64,000 bases of DNA from Actinomycetota bacterium. Its GTDB lineage: Bacteria; Actinomycetota; Actinomycetes; Actinomycetales; Kineosporiaceae. Where the stretch lies: contig JAUPKQ010000159.1 of NCBI GenBank assembly GCA_030837345.1, positions 1 to 64,000 on the forward strand, written 5' to 3'. The notes under the pieces were generated by a model that was given only the letters and a program-made list of their open reading frames with translations, was not told the origin of the DNA and did not search any database. The position numbers and the translations under genes were made by a program. Shown here one piece after another: positions 19,592-29,312 of this stretch (the stretch's first letter is position 1; each line of letters starts with the position of its first letter).

Positions 19592-20077
19592 TCAGGAAGC
19601 GAGGACCTCTTCAAGCAACGCCTCGGCCTTGTCCTCGTTGGTGTGCTCCGCCAGGGCGAGTTCCGACACCAGGATCTGCCGGGCCTTGGCGAGCATTCGC
19701 TTCTCACCCGCTGAGAGCCCACGGTCACGATCACGGCGCCAGAGGTCACGCACGACCTCTGCGACCTTGATGACGTCACCGGACTGGATCTTCTCGATGT
19801 TCGCCTTGTAGCGGCGCGACCAGTTGGTCGGCTCCTCGGCGTAGGGGGCTCGCAGCACCTGGAATACTCGATCCAGACCCTCCTGACCCACGACATCCCT
19901 CACGCCGACAAGATCGACGTTCTGGGCGGGCACCTCGATGGTCAGATCCCCCTGCGCTACGACCTTGAGGACTAGGTACTGATGTTCCTGGCCCTTGATG
20001 ACCCTGGTCTTGATCTCCTCGATGAGTGCGGCCCCATGGTGGGGGTACACAACCGTCTCGCCGACCGTGAAAGCCAT
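19592..20077 (-). CDS. carD: CarD-family RNA polymerase-binding transcription factor
   Basis: 161 aa. It has an N-terminal RNA-polymerase-interacting domain ([32 protein letters not shown]) and a C-terminal helical DNA-binding domain with the conserved tryptophan ([17 protein letters not shown]). CarD binds the RNA polymerase beta subunit at promoters, stabilises the open complex and supports rRNA transcription in mycobacteria. AAAGGGG precedes the ATG. Followed 38 bp later by the IspD-like gene. Confidence 0.95.
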   Translation of the reverse strand: MAFTVGETVVYPHHGAALIEEIKTRVIKGQEHQYLVLKVVAQGDLTIEVPAQNVDLVGVRDVVGQEGLDRVFQVLRAPYAEEPTNWSRRYKANIEKIQSGDVIKVAEVVRDLWRRDRDRGLSAGEKRMLAKARQILVSELALAEHTNEDKAEALLEEVLAS

Positions 20078-20590
20078 GTGGTCTTATCCCCTTTCCCGGG
20101 TCAAGACTAGCACGGCATGAGGGGTCCGTCACGGCGGACTCCCATCGTTTGCGCAGGTCAGAGGCCTCCTTCCCTCCGAGGCAGGCCTTGACAGACCGCG
20201 TGGCGACGTGCTGGTACCCATTTGACCTCCGGTGTCCCGGCGCCCTCGCCACCGCCGTCGGCCCGGTCGGCCCAGGAGTGCGAAGTGAACAAACCCTCCC
20301 CGGTCCGGCCCAGCACCTCATCCCGCCGAGAGGGTGGTGAGTGACCCGCCAAGAGGAGCTTTAGTGGGGTTTTGACCGTCGCTTGACCGTTTTTCCCTCC
20401 AGAACGCGGGGTCCTTCTCCGGGCGAGAAGACGCTATTTGTGCATGGCGTCACCACGATTATCCACATTGTCACCATGTTTACCCACGGGGTCGTCAACT
20501 GGACCCAACCATCCCGAACCCCCACTCACGGGAGATAGCCTGAGCGCGTCCGACCTGATTCCACCACTCCATCCCTCTTCGGGAGGAAAT
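20078..20590. other. 513-bp divergent intergenic region (carD / methyltransferase)
   Basis: No convincing gene on either strand. It must hold the promoters of carD (minus) and the methyltransferase gene (plus). The only pattern noted is the direct repeat TTGACCGT at 20372-20379 and 20383-20390, one helical turn (11 bp) apart, followed by a short T-run. No RNA gene or strong hairpin was recognised. Confidence 0.5.
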
Positions 20591-21415
20591 ATGTCCGTCG
20601 TTCCCGGCGAGTCCCCCTCCGGATCCTGGCCCCCGCCGGAGTTCGACACAGGGATCCCTCACTCTGCCCGCATGTATGACTACTGGCTGGGAGGAAAAGA
20701 CAACTTCGCCGTCGACCGATCGATGGGTGACGCCTTCCTCCGGGAGATCCCCACCCTCCGGGACATGGCCAAGGAGAACCGCAAGTTCGTCAACCGGGCC
20801 ACCCGGTACCTCGCCGCCGAAGGCGTCCACCAGTTCCTTGACATCGGCACGGGGATCCCCACGAGTCCCAACCTCCACGAGACGGCCCAGGCGGTCACGC
20901 CCGACGCGCGAGTGGTCTACGTCGACAACGACCCCGTCGTGCTCGCCCACGCCCGCGCCCTGATGGTCAGCACCGACGAGGGTATGACCACCTTCCTGGA
21001 CGCCGACGTGCGCGACCCCGAGTCGATCCTCCAGCAGCCGGAGTTCCGGCGGGTGATCGATCTCGGCCGGCCGGTCGCCCTGATGGTCATCGCGGTGCTC
21101 ATGCTCGTCGGTGAGGAGGACGAGCCCTACGAGATCATGAAGGTCTTCCGCGACGCCCTCCCCCCGGGCAGCTACCTCGCGCTCACCCACCCGACCCAGG
21201 ACTTCGACCCCCAGGCGGTCGAGACCGTCACCGCCTTCGCGACACAGGGGGGAATGACCTTCGTCCCACGCACGAAGGACGCGGTCGCCGGCTTCTTCGG
21301 TGACTGGGACCTCGTCGGTCCCGGCATCGTCCCCGTTCGGGAATGGTTTCCGAAGACGCCCCCCGCGAACCCGTGGTCGGCGTACTACTGGTCCGGAGTG
21401 GCACGCAAGCCCTGA
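20591..21415 (+). CDS. SAM-dependent methyltransferase, DUF574 type
   Basis: 274 aa. The family hallmark is near the N-terminus (HSARMYDYWLGGKDNFAVDR), followed by the SAM-binding motif FLDIGTGIPTSPNLHE and the acidic end of strand 2 (VVYVDNDPVVLAHA). These enzymes are abundant in actinomycetes and their substrates are mostly unknown. GGGAGGAAAT lies directly before ATG 20591. It stands alone between two divergent intergenic regions. Confidence 0.87.
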   Translation: MSVVPGESPSGSWPPPEFDTGIPHSARMYDYWLGGKDNFAVDRSMGDAFLREIPTLRDMAKENRKFVNRATRYLAAEGVHQFLDIGTGIPTSPNLHETAQAVTPDARVVYVDNDPVVLAHARALMVSTDEGMTTFLDADVRDPESILQQPEFRRVIDLGRPVALMVIAVLMLVGEEDEPYEIMKVFRDALPPGSYLALTHPTQDFDPQAVETVTAFATQGGMTFVPRTKDAVAGFFGDWDLVGPGIVPVREWFPKTPPANPWSAYYWSGVARKP

Positions 21416-21527
21416 TCAGGCCGGGTTGGCCACGTGCGGCTCACCCACCCCGGGGCCGAGCCGCACGTGTTTCCACCGGCCGGGATTTCCGCCGGCCGAG
21501 GGGTCCGGTGGCCCCTCGGCTCACGGA

Positions 21528-22208
21528 TCACGGCTCGAACTTGTATCCCAGCCCGCGGACGGTGACCAGATAGCGGGGGTTCGCCGGGTCTGGCTCGATC
21601 TTGCTCCGCAGCCGCTTGACGTGGACGTCGAGCGTCTTGGTGTCCCCCACGTAGTCCGAGCCCCAGACACGGTCGATCAACTGCATACGGGTGAGCACCC
21701 GCCCGGCGTTCCGGAGCAGGATCTCCAGGAGTTCGAACTCCTTGAGCGGCATCGCGACGGGCTGGCTGTTGACGGTGACGACGTGCCGCTCGACGTCCAT
21801 ACGCACCGGGCCCGCCTCGACGGCCGAGGGAGCGACGGCCTCCGGCTCGCTGCCCCGGCGCAGGACGGCCCGCACCCGGGCGACGAGTTCCCGCGAGCTG
21901 TACGGCTTGGTCACGTAGTCATCGGCGCCGAGTTCGAGCCCGACCACTTTGTCGATCTCGCTGTCCTTCGCGGTCAGCATGATCACCGGAACGTTGCTGC
22001 GGGACCGCAGCTGCCGGCAGACCTCGGTGCCGGGGAGACCAGGAAGCATGAGGTCGAGCAGGACCAGGTCCGCACCGTTACGGTCGAACTCCTCCAGAGC
22101 CGCCGGGCCGTCATCGGCCACGGCCACCTCGTATCCTTCCCGCCTCAGCAGGTAGGACAGCGGGTCGCTGAACGATTCTTCGTCCTCGACCACGAGGATG
22201 CGGGTCAC
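21528..22208 (-). CDS. regX3: Phosphate two-component response regulator RegX3/PhoP
   Basis: 226 aa OmpR/PhoB-type regulator. The receiver domain has acidic pocket E8/D9, phospho-acceptor D52 (LLDLMLPG), T and K in LTAKDSE and TKPYSSRE. A C-terminal winged helix follows (KEFELLEILLRNAGRVLTR; DVHVKRLRSKIE). It is the orthologue of mycobacterial RegX3 and Streptomyces PhoP, which bind GTTCAC-type direct repeats to activate phosphate uptake. The start GTG overlaps the senX3 stop (GTGA). Candidate binding arrays are present upstream of phoU, ppk and pstS in this window. Confidence 0.94.
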   Translation of the reverse strand: MTRILVVEDEESFSDPLSYLLRREGYEVAVADDGPAALEEFDRNGADLVLLDLMLPGLPGTEVCRQLRSRSNVPVIMLTAKDSEIDKVVGLELGADDYVTKPYSSRELVARVRAVLRRGSEPEAVAPSAVEAGPVRMDVERHVVTVNSQPVAMPLKEFELLEILLRNAGRVLTRMQLIDRVWGSDYVGDTKTLDVHVKRLRSKIEPDPANPRYLVTVRGLGYKFEP

Positions 22209-23527
22209 GGTAGTGCTCCCCTCGGAACAGATTCACTGGGCACTGATTCACTGGACACTGATTCACTGGATACTGATTCTGATACCTCAGATTCCGACGA
22301 ATCAGATTCTGACGGGACGGATGGTGACGGAACGGATTCCGCGAGGAAAGGAGCAGAGGCGACGACGTCGGACGGCACCGGGAACGCCTGATCGGCGGGG
22401 GTTCCGGCGGCGGAGTCCGGCAACCGGAGGGTGAAGGTCGAGCCCTGCCCCTCGACGCTCCACAGGGTCACCTCCCCGCCGTGGTTCGCCGCGACGTGCT
22501 TGACGATGCTCAGGCCGAGACCGGTACCGCCGGTCGCCCGGGAACGCGCCTGGTCGACGCGGTAGAAACGCTCGAAGATCCGCTGCTGCTCCACCGCCGG
22601 GATACCGATCCCCTGGTCACTCACCGCAATCTCGACGAGACCCGCGGTACGGCGCACGGTCACGCCGACACGGGTCCGGTCCGGGGAGTACGCGATCGCG
22701 TTGCCGACCAGGTTCCGGACCGCGGTGACCAGCAGACCGTGGTCGCCGTAGACGACGGCGCCGGTGTCGCCGCCGACGGCGACCTCGATGTTCTTGACCT
22801 GGGCCGCCAGACGGCAACGGTCGACCGCTTCGACGATCACGTCGTCCGTGGTCACAGGCTCGGGCGGATGGAGGGCGTCGGCCACCTGGAGCCGTGAGAG
22901 ATCGATGATCTCCTGTACGAGGGTGGAGAGCCGGACGGACTCGCGTTCCATCTGACGGGCGAAGTGCCGCACGGCCTCCGGGTCGTCCGCCGCGTCATGG
23001 ACCGCCTCGGCGAGCAGTTGCAGCGCCCCGATCGGGGTCTTGAGCTCATGGCTGACGTTGGCCGTGAAATCGCGCCGGATCTCCTCGACGCGGCGGGCCT
23101 CGGTGCGGTCGTCGACGAGCAGGAGGATGAACTCCGTCCCGAGCGGTGCCACCCGGGCGTGGACGACGATGTGCGCCCGGCCCAGCGGTCCCCGGGGCAG
23201 TTCGAGTTCCCGTTCGCGCACGAGCCCGAACCGCCGCGCCTCGGCAGCCAGTTCGCGCAGCTCCGGGTGCACGAGATCGTGGCCTCGCACGAGCCCGAAC
23301 GCGTAGGCCGCCGGACTCGCCTTGACCACGCCGTCCGCGACGTCCAGGACGACGGCGGCCGATCTGAGCACGCCGAGGACCTCTGTGACACCAGGAGGCA
23401 GGTCGAGTTCCGGCGGGTCGCCCAGCCCGAGGCCGTCGCGCTCGCTCACCCTGAAGGCGAACACCCCGAGCGCCCCGACGAGCAGGCCGACCAACCCGGC
23501 GTAGGCCATCGTCCAGGCAGGGTTCAC
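22205..23527 (-). CDS. senX3: Phosphate sensor histidine kinase SenX3/PhoR
   Basis: 440 aa. One N-terminal membrane span (about 3-25) and a PAS-like region precede HisKA with the phospho-accepting His in FTANVSHELKTP. The HATPase domain has the N box (RNLVGNAIAYS) and G boxes (DQGIGIP; TGGTGLGLSIVKH). The C-terminal 40 residues are a Ser/Glu-rich tail (SES repeats) encoded by 15-bp tandem repeats, not a known functional element. Start GTG 23527 is inferred to be leaderless: TACTCT (23534-23539, minus) ends six bases before it. An in-frame GTG at 23569 is the alternative. Confidence 0.92.
   Translation of the reverse strand: MNPAWTMAYAGLVGLLVGALGVFAFRVSERDGLGLGDPPELDLPPGVTEVLGVLRSAAVVLDVADGVVKASPAAYAFGLVRGHDLVHPELRELAAEARRFGLVRERELELPRGPLGRAHIVVHARVAPLGTEFILLLVDDRTEARRVEEIRRDFTANVSHELKTPIGALQLLAEAVHDAADDPEAVRHFARQMERESVRLSTLVQEIIDLSRLQVADALHPPEPVTTDDVIVEAVDRCRLAAQVKNIEVAVGGDTGAVVYGDHGLLVTAVRNLVGNAIAYSPDRTRVGVTVRRTAGLVEIAVSDQGIGIPAVEQQRIFERFYRVDQARSRATGGTGLGLSIVKHVAANHGGEVTLWSVEGQGSTFTLRLPDSAAGTPADQAFPVPSDVVASAPFLAESVPSPSVPSESDSSESEVSESVSSESVSSESVPSESVPRGALP
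22231..22275 (-). repeat. 15-bp tandem repeat in senX3 tail
   Basis: Three near-identical 15-bp units (ATTCACTGG[GA][CT]ACTG on the plus strand) encode part of the Ser/Glu-rich C-terminal tail of SenX3. Being in multiples of three, copy-number change would lengthen or shorten the tail without a frameshift. Confidence 0.8.
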
Positions 23528-23533
23528 GTCATC

Positions 23534-23539
23534 AGAGTA
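23534..23539 (-). promoter_or_regulatory. -10 element of leaderless senX3-regX3 transcript
   Basis: TACTCT (fits TANNNT) on the minus strand, six bases before GTG 23527, which would place the transcription start at or next to the first base of the start codon. Confidence 0.5.
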
Positions 23540-23597
23540 GGGGTGGGGAATCCGGTTCGGCCCTCCCACCGGGTCGGGACCAGACCCTTCCCACGGA

Positions 23598-23630
23598 GTT
23601 CACCTCACGGCGGGCGGACGTTCACTACAG
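23598..23630. promoter_or_regulatory. Candidate PHO box between senX3 and phoU
   Basis: GTTCACCTCAC (23598-23608) and GTTCACTACAG (23620-23630) are two 11-bp units in the same orientation, 22 bp apart, with one degenerate 11-bp unit between them. PhoP/RegX3 operators are direct repeats of such 11-bp units. The site lies in the divergent promoter region, so it could autoregulate senX3-regX3 and control phoU. Confidence 0.6.
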
Positions 23631-23647
23631 CCTGCGACGTTACGGTC

Positions 23648-24331
23648 ATGCGTGAGCAGTATCGAGGCGAACTGGCCGGTCTTTCCGAACACATGGTCGA
23701 GATGACCCGATTGGTGGGATCCGCCATAGCCCGGGCGACCCGGGCTCTCTTGGACGCCGATCTGGCGCTCGCGGAGTCCGTGATCGCGGCCGACGAGTCG
23801 GTCGACGCCCTCCAGGCGGAGATCGAGGAGAAATCGCTCGAACTACTGGCCCGGCAGCAGCCGGTCGCCACCGAGCTCCGGGCGATCGTCACCGGTCTGC
23901 GGATGACCGCCGATCTGGAAAGAATGGGTGACCTCGCCCGGCATGTCGCCAAGCTCGCCCGGCTGAAGTACCCGGACTCGGCGATTCCCGCGGAGTTGCG
24001 CTCCACCATGATCGAGATGGGTCAGATCGCGGAACGTATCGTGGCGAAGACCGGCAGCGTCATCGCGACCCGCGACGTCACCGCGGCGATGGAACTCGAA
24101 GTGGACGACGACGCGATGGACGGCCTTCACCGGGAGGTCTTCCGGCTCCTGCTCGGGCCCCACTGGACCCACGGAGTCGAGGCGGCCGTCGACGTCACCC
24201 TGTGTGGCCGGTACTACGAACGGTTCGCCGACCACGCCGTGTCCGTCGCCCGCCGGGTGACCTTCCTGGTCACGGGCGAACGCGCGCCCCTCGCAGGCGC
24301 GAGCCCCCTCGGAGGCACGGGCCCGGCGTGA
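23648..24331 (+). CDS. phoU: Phosphate signalling protein PhoU
   Basis: 227 aa all-helical protein with two PhoU repeats, each showing the metal-cluster type motif (MTADLERMGDLARHVAK and YYERFADHAVSVAR). PhoU couples the Pst transporter to the SenX3 kinase, keeping it off when phosphate is plentiful. Divergent from senX3-regX3 with a candidate PHO box between. The C-terminal 18 residues (Ala/Gly/Pro-rich) are non-conserved. ATG 23648 was chosen because it starts the conserved MREQYRGEL. No clear ribosome-binding site is visible. Confidence 0.93.
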   Translation: MREQYRGELAGLSEHMVEMTRLVGSAIARATRALLDADLALAESVIAADESVDALQAEIEEKSLELLARQQPVATELRAIVTGLRMTADLERMGDLARHVAKLARLKYPDSAIPAELRSTMIEMGQIAERIVAKTGSVIATRDVTAAMELEVDDDAMDGLHREVFRLLLGPHWTHGVEAAVDVTLCGRYYERFADHAVSVARRVTFLVTGERAPLAGASPLGGTGPA

Positions 24332-24376
24332 ACCCGGCACGGGCCCGGCGTGAGGTACCGGGTCGTTCCCGGTCGG

Positions 24377-24421
24377 CCGTCGTCATCCGTCCGGGCCACG
24401 CGGGCCGGACGGAGACGACGG
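24377..24421. terminator. Bidirectional hairpin between phoU and gpmA
   Basis: Two stacked 8-bp stems, CCGTCGTC (24377-24384) with GACGACGG (24414-24421) and CCGTCCGG (24387-24394) with CCGGACGG (24405-24412), separated by a small internal bulge. It lies between the stops of convergent phoU and gpmA (the gpmA stop is at 24427) and can serve both. Confidence 0.75.
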
Positions 24422-24426
24422 AACGG

Positions 24427-25170
24427 TCAGCGCCCCTGGTTGGCGACCGCGGCGGCGGCCTTGGCGGCGGCCTCGGGGTCGAGGTAGCGCCCGCCCGGGG
24501 TGAGGGGGGTGAACGAGTCGTCCAGTTCGTACAGCAGCGGGATCCCGGTGGGGATGTTCAGCCCGGCGATCGCCTCGTCACTGATCTTGTCGAGGTGCTT
24601 GACCAGGGCCCGCAGCGAGTTGCCGTGCGCGGCGACCAGGACGACCTTGCCCGTCACCAGGTCGGGCACGATGTCGCTGTCCCAGTAGGGGAGCATGCGG
24701 GCGACGACGTCCTTCAGGCACTCGGTCGACGGCATGTCGTCACCGAGCCCGGCGTACCGGGGGTCGCCAGCCTGCGAGAACTCGTCGTCCGCTTCGATCC
24801 GCGGCGGCGGGACGTCGTACGAACGGCGCCAGAGCATGAACTGCTCCTCGCCGTACTGTTCGAGGGTCTGCTTCTTGTTCTTGCCCTGGAGGGCACCGTA
24901 GTGGCGCTCGTTGAGGCGCCAGCTGCGCTTCACCGGAATCCAGTGGCGGTCGGCGGCGTCCAGGGCCAGGTTGGCCGTGGTGATCGCGCGGCGCAGCAGC
25001 GAGGTGTGCAGAATGTCCGGAAGCACCCCGGCCTCGGTGAGCAGGCGCCCACCGGTCTCCGCCTCGACACGGCCCTTGTCGGAGAGCGGCACGTCGACCC
25101 AGCCGGTGAAGAGGTTCTTGGCGTTCCAGTCGCTCTCGCCGTGGCGGAGCAGGACCAGCGTGTACGTCAT
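24427..25170 (-). CDS. gpmA: 2,3-bisphosphoglycerate-dependent phosphoglycerate mutase
   Basis: 247 aa. It interconverts 3- and 2-phosphoglycerate in glycolysis. The phosphohistidine motif [10 protein letters not shown], the acid/base region [15 protein letters not shown] and the second histidine ([14 protein letters not shown]) are all present. Family length and the C-terminal tail match actinobacterial GpmA. It is preceded by a 76-bp gap after mshA on the same strand. gpmA next to mshA and senX3-regX3 is a conserved actinobacterial arrangement. Confidence 0.95.
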   Translation of the reverse strand: MTYTLVLLRHGESDWNAKNLFTGWVDVPLSDKGRVEAETGGRLLTEAGVLPDILHTSLLRRAITTANLALDAADRHWIPVKRSWRLNERHYGALQGKNKKQTLEQYGEEQFMLWRRSYDVPPPRIEADDEFSQAGDPRYAGLGDDMPSTECLKDVVARMLPYWDSDIVPDLVTGKVVLVAAHGNSLRALVKHLDKISDEAIAGLNIPTGIPLLYELDDSFTPLTPGGRYLDPEAAAKAAAAVANQGR

Positions 25171-25246
25171 GCCTGAAGGCTAGTCCCCCCGCCTCCGGTG
25201 GACGGCCAGGAGGTCCCCGACGGGCCACGGTCGCTCCACGAGGTGC

Positions 25247-26611
25247 TCACGGAGCGACCGCCAGGGCGCCGAAGGAGACCGGGGACGCCGTCCGCGGCCG
25301 GTCACCGGCGCCCGCGACTCCCCCGGCACCCGTGAACCGGGGGGAGGCGGTGAACTGGCCCATCGCCTCGGCGTACACCTCGGACAGAGTGTCCACGGTC
25401 CTGTCCCAGCCGAAGGCGGTGGCGTGGCGGACGGCGGCGGCCTGCATCGCGCACCGCCGAGGGCAGTCGTCCAGCAGGTCACGGATGGCACCCGCCCAGC
25501 GGACCGGGTCGTGCCCGTCGACGAGGACACCCGTCCGCCCGTCGCTGACGGCGGTCACCAGCCCGCCGACCCTCGCGGCGACCACGGGTGTCCCGCAGGC
25601 CTGGGCCTCGAGCGCGACCAGGCCGAAGGACTCGTTGTGGGAGGGGACGACGACGAGGTCGGCCGCGCGGTACCAGTCGGCGAGAACACTCCGCCGGGCA
25701 GGCGGGTGGAAGCGCACGACCTCGTCGAGGCCGAGGGACGCGGTGAGGGACGTCAGCTCCTCCGGCCGGTCCAGGCCCGTGCCGCTCGGTCCTCCGACGA
25801 CCGCGACGAGGAGCTCGTCACGACGGTCCGGGTCCTCGCGGAGGATCTCCCCGACGGCGCGGATCAGGACGTCCGGAGCCTTCAGCGGCTGGATCCGTCC
25901 GACGAACAGCAGCAGACGGCCCGTTCCCGGCAGCCCGAGACGACGCCGGGCGGCGCGACGGGCCTCGGGGCCTCCGGGGGAGAAGACGTCGAGATCGACG
26001 CCGGGAGGGACCACCGCGACCCGGTCCGGCGGAGCGTCGTAGAGATCGACGAGTTCCGCGGCTTCCTTCTCGGTGTTGGCGAGCAGGCGGTCCGCCGTGG
26101 CGACGATCTGCTCCTCACCGGTCACCCTGATCGCGGGCTCGGGCGCGTCGCCGTCCGCGATCGAGGCGTTCTTGACCTTCGCCATCGTGTGCATCGTGTG
26201 GACGAGCGGCACCTGCCACCGGTTGGCCACAAAACACCCGGCTTGCCCGGATATCCAGTAGTTCGAGTGGACCAGGTCGTACCAACCCGGGTCACGCCGG
26301 GCCTCGACACGCATCATGCCCGCCGTCACGGCGCACAGCTGCCCGGGGAGGTCGTCCTTGGCGAGTCGCTCGAACGGGCCCGCCACCACATGCCGCACGA
26401 GCACGCCGGGGGCGAGCTCGGTGATGGTCGGCAAGCCACTGCTGGTCGCCCGGGTGAAGATCTCGACCTCGGTGCCGCGGCGGGCCAGGCGCCGGGCCGT
26501 CTCGACGACGTACACGTTCATACCGCCCGCGTCGCCGGTCCCCGGCTGGTCGAGTGGCGATGTGTGCACCGACAACATGGCGACACGTCGCGGCACGTCG
26601 GCATCGCTCAC
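25247..26611 (-). CDS. mshA: D-inositol-3-phosphate glycosyltransferase
   Basis: 454 aa GT4-family, GT-B fold. It joins GlcNAc from UDP-GlcNAc to 1-L-inositol 1-phosphate, the first step of mycothiol synthesis. The N-terminal domain begins [10 protein letters not shown] and has the [12 protein letters not shown] acceptor loop. The C-terminal domain has the donor-site [33 protein letters not shown]. The last 30 residues are a non-conserved tail. Start GTG 26611. The later mycothiol enzyme MshD is encoded at 35618. Confidence 0.94.
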   Translation of the reverse strand: MSDADVPRRVAMLSVHTSPLDQPGTGDAGGMNVYVVETARRLARRGTEVEIFTRATSSGLPTITELAPGVLVRHVVAGPFERLAKDDLPGQLCAVTAGMMRVEARRDPGWYDLVHSNYWISGQAGCFVANRWQVPLVHTMHTMAKVKNASIADGDAPEPAIRVTGEEQIVATADRLLANTEKEAAELVDLYDAPPDRVAVVPPGVDLDVFSPGGPEARRAARRRLGLPGTGRLLLFVGRIQPLKAPDVLIRAVGEILREDPDRRDELLVAVVGGPSGTGLDRPEELTSLTASLGLDEVVRFHPPARRSVLADWYRAADLVVVPSHNESFGLVALEAQACGTPVVAARVGGLVTAVSDGRTGVLVDGHDPVRWAGAIRDLLDDCPRRCAMQAAAVRHATAFGWDRTVDTLSEVYAEAMGQFTASPRFTGAGGVAGAGDRPRTASPVSFGALAVAP

Positions 26612-26706
26612 CGCGTGCCACCCCCTCGCCGGCCGATGCTTCGAATATCGGCCTCCGGGCGACTCCAGCGTTCCAGCGGCCGGGATTGTTCCCTACCCTC
26701 GACCGG

Positions 26707-27540
26707 ATGACCCGGCGAGCCCGCCACCTCGGAGAGATCACCCGTGGCACGACCAACCCGAACCGCCTGCGCCGCGCCGACCGGTGGCTGACCGGGCCCG
26801 CCGCGGACCGGCTGCGCCGCGCGTCCGACCCCCTCGTCGTCGACCTCGGTTTCGGGGCCACACCCGTGACGGCTGTCGAGCTGCTGACCCGTCTGCGCGC
26901 CGTCCGGCCCGGGGTGCGGGTCGTCGGGATCGAGATCGACCCGGAGCGGGTCGCCGCCGCGAGGTCCTGGAGGCGGCCCGGGCTCGACTTCGCCGTCGGT
27001 GGCTTCGAGATCCCTCTGCCGGACGGACGGCGACCGATCGTCGTCCGCGCCTTCAACGTGCTCCGTCAGTACCCGGAGGAGGCCGTCGGTCCCGCGTGGC
27101 AGGCGGTGAGCGAACGGCTGGCCCCGGGCGGGCTGCTCGTCGAGGGCACCTGTGACGAACTCGGCCGGCGGGCGACGTGGGTGGCCGTCGAACCCGGGCG
27201 GGGACCGGTGTCGTTGACGCTGTCGCTGCGGCTCGCCGGGCTCAGCCACCCGTCCGAGATCGCCGAACGGCTGCCGAAGGCGCTCATCCACCGCAATGTG
27301 CCCGGTGAACCCGTCCATACCTTCCTGTCCGCCTTCGACACCGCGTGGGACCGGCAGGCGCCTCTGGCGGCCTTCGGAGTCCGGCAACGATGGACGGCGG
27401 CCGTCCGCGACCTCGTGACCGGCGGATGGCCGGTGCTCTGTGGTCCGGCGCGCTGGAGACTCGGCGAGGTGAGCGTCGCCTGGCACGCCGTCGCCCCGGC
27501 GGGGGACCCCCCGACAGGGCACGGCACGACACTGACGTGA
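26707..27540 (+). CDS. Class I SAM-dependent methyltransferase
   Basis: 277 aa. Motif I is VVDLGFGATPVTAVEL, and the strand-2 acid is in VVGIEIDPERVAAA. The N-terminal TRRARHLGEITRGTTNPNRL is typical of an actinobacterial family found beside mshA. The substrate is unknown. Start ATG 26707 lacks a clear ribosome-binding site. TACCCT about 8 bases upstream could be a -10 element for a near-leaderless transcript. It is divergent from mshA. Confidence 0.8.
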   Translation: MTRRARHLGEITRGTTNPNRLRRADRWLTGPAADRLRRASDPLVVDLGFGATPVTAVELLTRLRAVRPGVRVVGIEIDPERVAAARSWRRPGLDFAVGGFEIPLPDGRRPIVVRAFNVLRQYPEEAVGPAWQAVSERLAPGGLLVEGTCDELGRRATWVAVEPGRGPVSLTLSLRLAGLSHPSEIAERLPKALIHRNVPGEPVHTFLSAFDTAWDRQAPLAAFGVRQRWTAAVRDLVTGGWPVLCGPARWRLGEVSVAWHAVAPAGDPPTGHGTTLT

Positions 27541-27561
27541 CGGCGCCCCGGACGACAGCCC

Positions 27562-29127
27562 TCAGTGGTCGTCCTCCATCGGGGCGTAGGACAGCACCAG
27601 GTCACCGACCTGGATCCGGCTTCCCAACGGAAGCGGAGCGGGAACCCGCGGCACCATCGCGATCCATCCGGCACCGCCGGGCGGCTCGATCCAGGTGCCG
27701 TTCACGCTGCCCGCGTCGACGATCTCGACGCCGTCGTCCGCGTAGACGAGCCGGGCGTGCACCCGGGAGATGCGCTGCTCGGCGTCGGGAAGGATGACGG
27801 GCTTCGCCCGGCCCTGTGCGACGTCGACGTCGACCTCCGGGTTACGGCCGATCACGCAGTCGGCGTCGACGACGATATCGGGACCGTCGTCCATGATCAG
27901 GCGGCCGAGGGGGGAGGAGCGAGCCGGCTTCTTGCGCCCCGGCTCCGCCGGCGGCGCGTCGGAGTCCGGGGGACGGGGCGACAGTGCGCCGAAGGGGTCG
28001 AACGTCGGGGAGGCCGGCGGCGGGACCACCTGGGTCGGTGGCTGCGCCGGCGGGACCGCGCCCTTGGGACGGCGGACGGGCAGGCCCGAGCCGAGCCTCT
28101 GCGGCAGGACCGGCGGCTCCGGAGGAGTGGGCGTCGCCGCCGACGGAACGGGCGGCGGCGCGGGCGTCGGCCGTGCGGGCGGCGACGGAACGGGCGGCGG
28201 CGGAACGGGCGTGGACGGCCGGGAGGGCAGCGGCGGCGGCGCGGGCGTGGACGACGCTGGCCGGGAAGGCAGCGGCGGCGGCGCTTCGGCGGGAGGTTTC
28301 ACCCCGGATTTCGCGGTGGGCTTCTTCGCGGGCTTCCCGGAGGGTTCGGCGGCGGGAGCCCCCTCGGACCGGGTGGAGGTGAGGATGGTGTCCGGCACGG
28401 AGGTGACCTCGGACGGCGTGGGTTTCCCCTGCGGTACCTCGGGCGCTTGCGGGACCGGGGTCGACGTCGCGGTCTCCATCCGGCCGCTCTCCCCGAACCG
28501 GATCGGTTCGGGACGGAAACCGACGGGTGACGACCCGGAGTGCCCGGAGGCGGGAGCCGGCGAATTGATCACCGCCCGCCCGGAGTCCGCGGGGGCCCGG
28601 CCCGAGTCGGTGAGCGCGTCCGAGGAACCCGGAGTGTCACGCCCCGGCGTGTCAGTCCAGGCCGGGGTGAGCGGCCCCGGCGCCCGGGAGGACGAAACGG
28701 CTTCGAGGACGAGACGCCCGCCGTCCCGGGACCCCGCGCGCACGAGGAGATGGGTGAGCCCGACGGGCAAGGTCCGGTCGACCCACGAGTGGGCGTCCAG
28801 GCCGTTCAGGCGGGTGACGCTCTGGTCGCCGTCGCCGGAGCGGGCCTCCAGGACGACGTCACCGTGGACGAGGGCGAAAAGCCCGCCCTTGTCGGACTCG
28901 ACGACCAGGCAGAACGCCGGTAGCCGGTCGGTGTCGACGTCAGCGATCACTCTCGCGACGGCCCGTACGACCGGTCGGGTCGTCGCCGCCGACAGGAGGG
29001 CGTCGAGCGCCTCCTCCTGGCCGGGGTCGATCGACGGAACGACGAGCAGGACGCCTCTCAAGGACGCGACAGCTCCGGGGCCGGGTTCGACGCGAATCCT
29101 AAGATCCGCCAGGTAATCGCCGCTCAC
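27562..29127 (-). CDS. FHA-domain protein with Pro-rich linker
   Basis: 521 aa. An N-terminal globular domain of about 140 aa (unknown) is followed by a long Pro/Ser/Ala-rich region with PPPLPSRP repeats and a C-terminal FHA domain (about 415-515). The FHA domain has the phosphothreonine-binding set: IGRNPEV, ISRVHARL, DAGSVNGTWI. It probably docks onto Thr-phosphorylated partners of the Ser/Thr kinases in this window. The start is uncertain: GTG 29127 (AGGGG directly before) or GTG 29148 seven codons upstream. Its overall plan resembles the protein at 9802-11727. Confidence 0.85.
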   Translation of the reverse strand: MSGDYLADLRIRVEPGPGAVASLRGVLLVVPSIDPGQEEALDALLSAATTRPVVRAVARVIADVDTDRLPAFCLVVESDKGGLFALVHGDVVLEARSGDGDQSVTRLNGLDAHSWVDRTLPVGLTHLLVRAGSRDGGRLVLEAVSSSRAPGPLTPAWTDTPGRDTPGSSDALTDSGRAPADSGRAVINSPAPASGHSGSSPVGFRPEPIRFGESGRMETATSTPVPQAPEVPQGKPTPSEVTSVPDTILTSTRSEGAPAAEPSGKPAKKPTAKSGVKPPAEAPPPLPSRPASSTPAPPPLPSRPSTPVPPPPVPSPPARPTPAPPPVPSAATPTPPEPPVLPQRLGSGLPVRRPKGAVPPAQPPTQVVPPPASPTFDPFGALSPRPPDSDAPPAEPGRKKPARSSPLGRLIMDDGPDIVVDADCVIGRNPEVDVDVAQGRAKPVILPDAEQRISRVHARLVYADDGVEIVDAGSVNGTWIEPPGGAGWIAMVPRVPAPLPLGSRIQVGDLVLSYAPMEDDH

Positions 29128-29312
29128 GCCCCTGTGTCTAGCGGACACACCGTCGAGGGGGCAAACGCCTTCGAGTCTTCTTCACCATGTCGGAGGGTGA
29201 GAAAATCACCCGCTACAGGCGCAAATCGACCGCTGACCTCGTCGAACGTCCCGGATCCGCCAAGAGTCCCGGGCCCGCCGGGTGTGTCGGGTGTCCCGCG
29301 CCCCCGGGAAGA

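Noticed and set aside
27770-29116. 448-codon open frame on the plus strand
   Set aside because: Antisense of the FHA gene; Gly/Arg-rich mirror of its Pro/Ser-rich linker.
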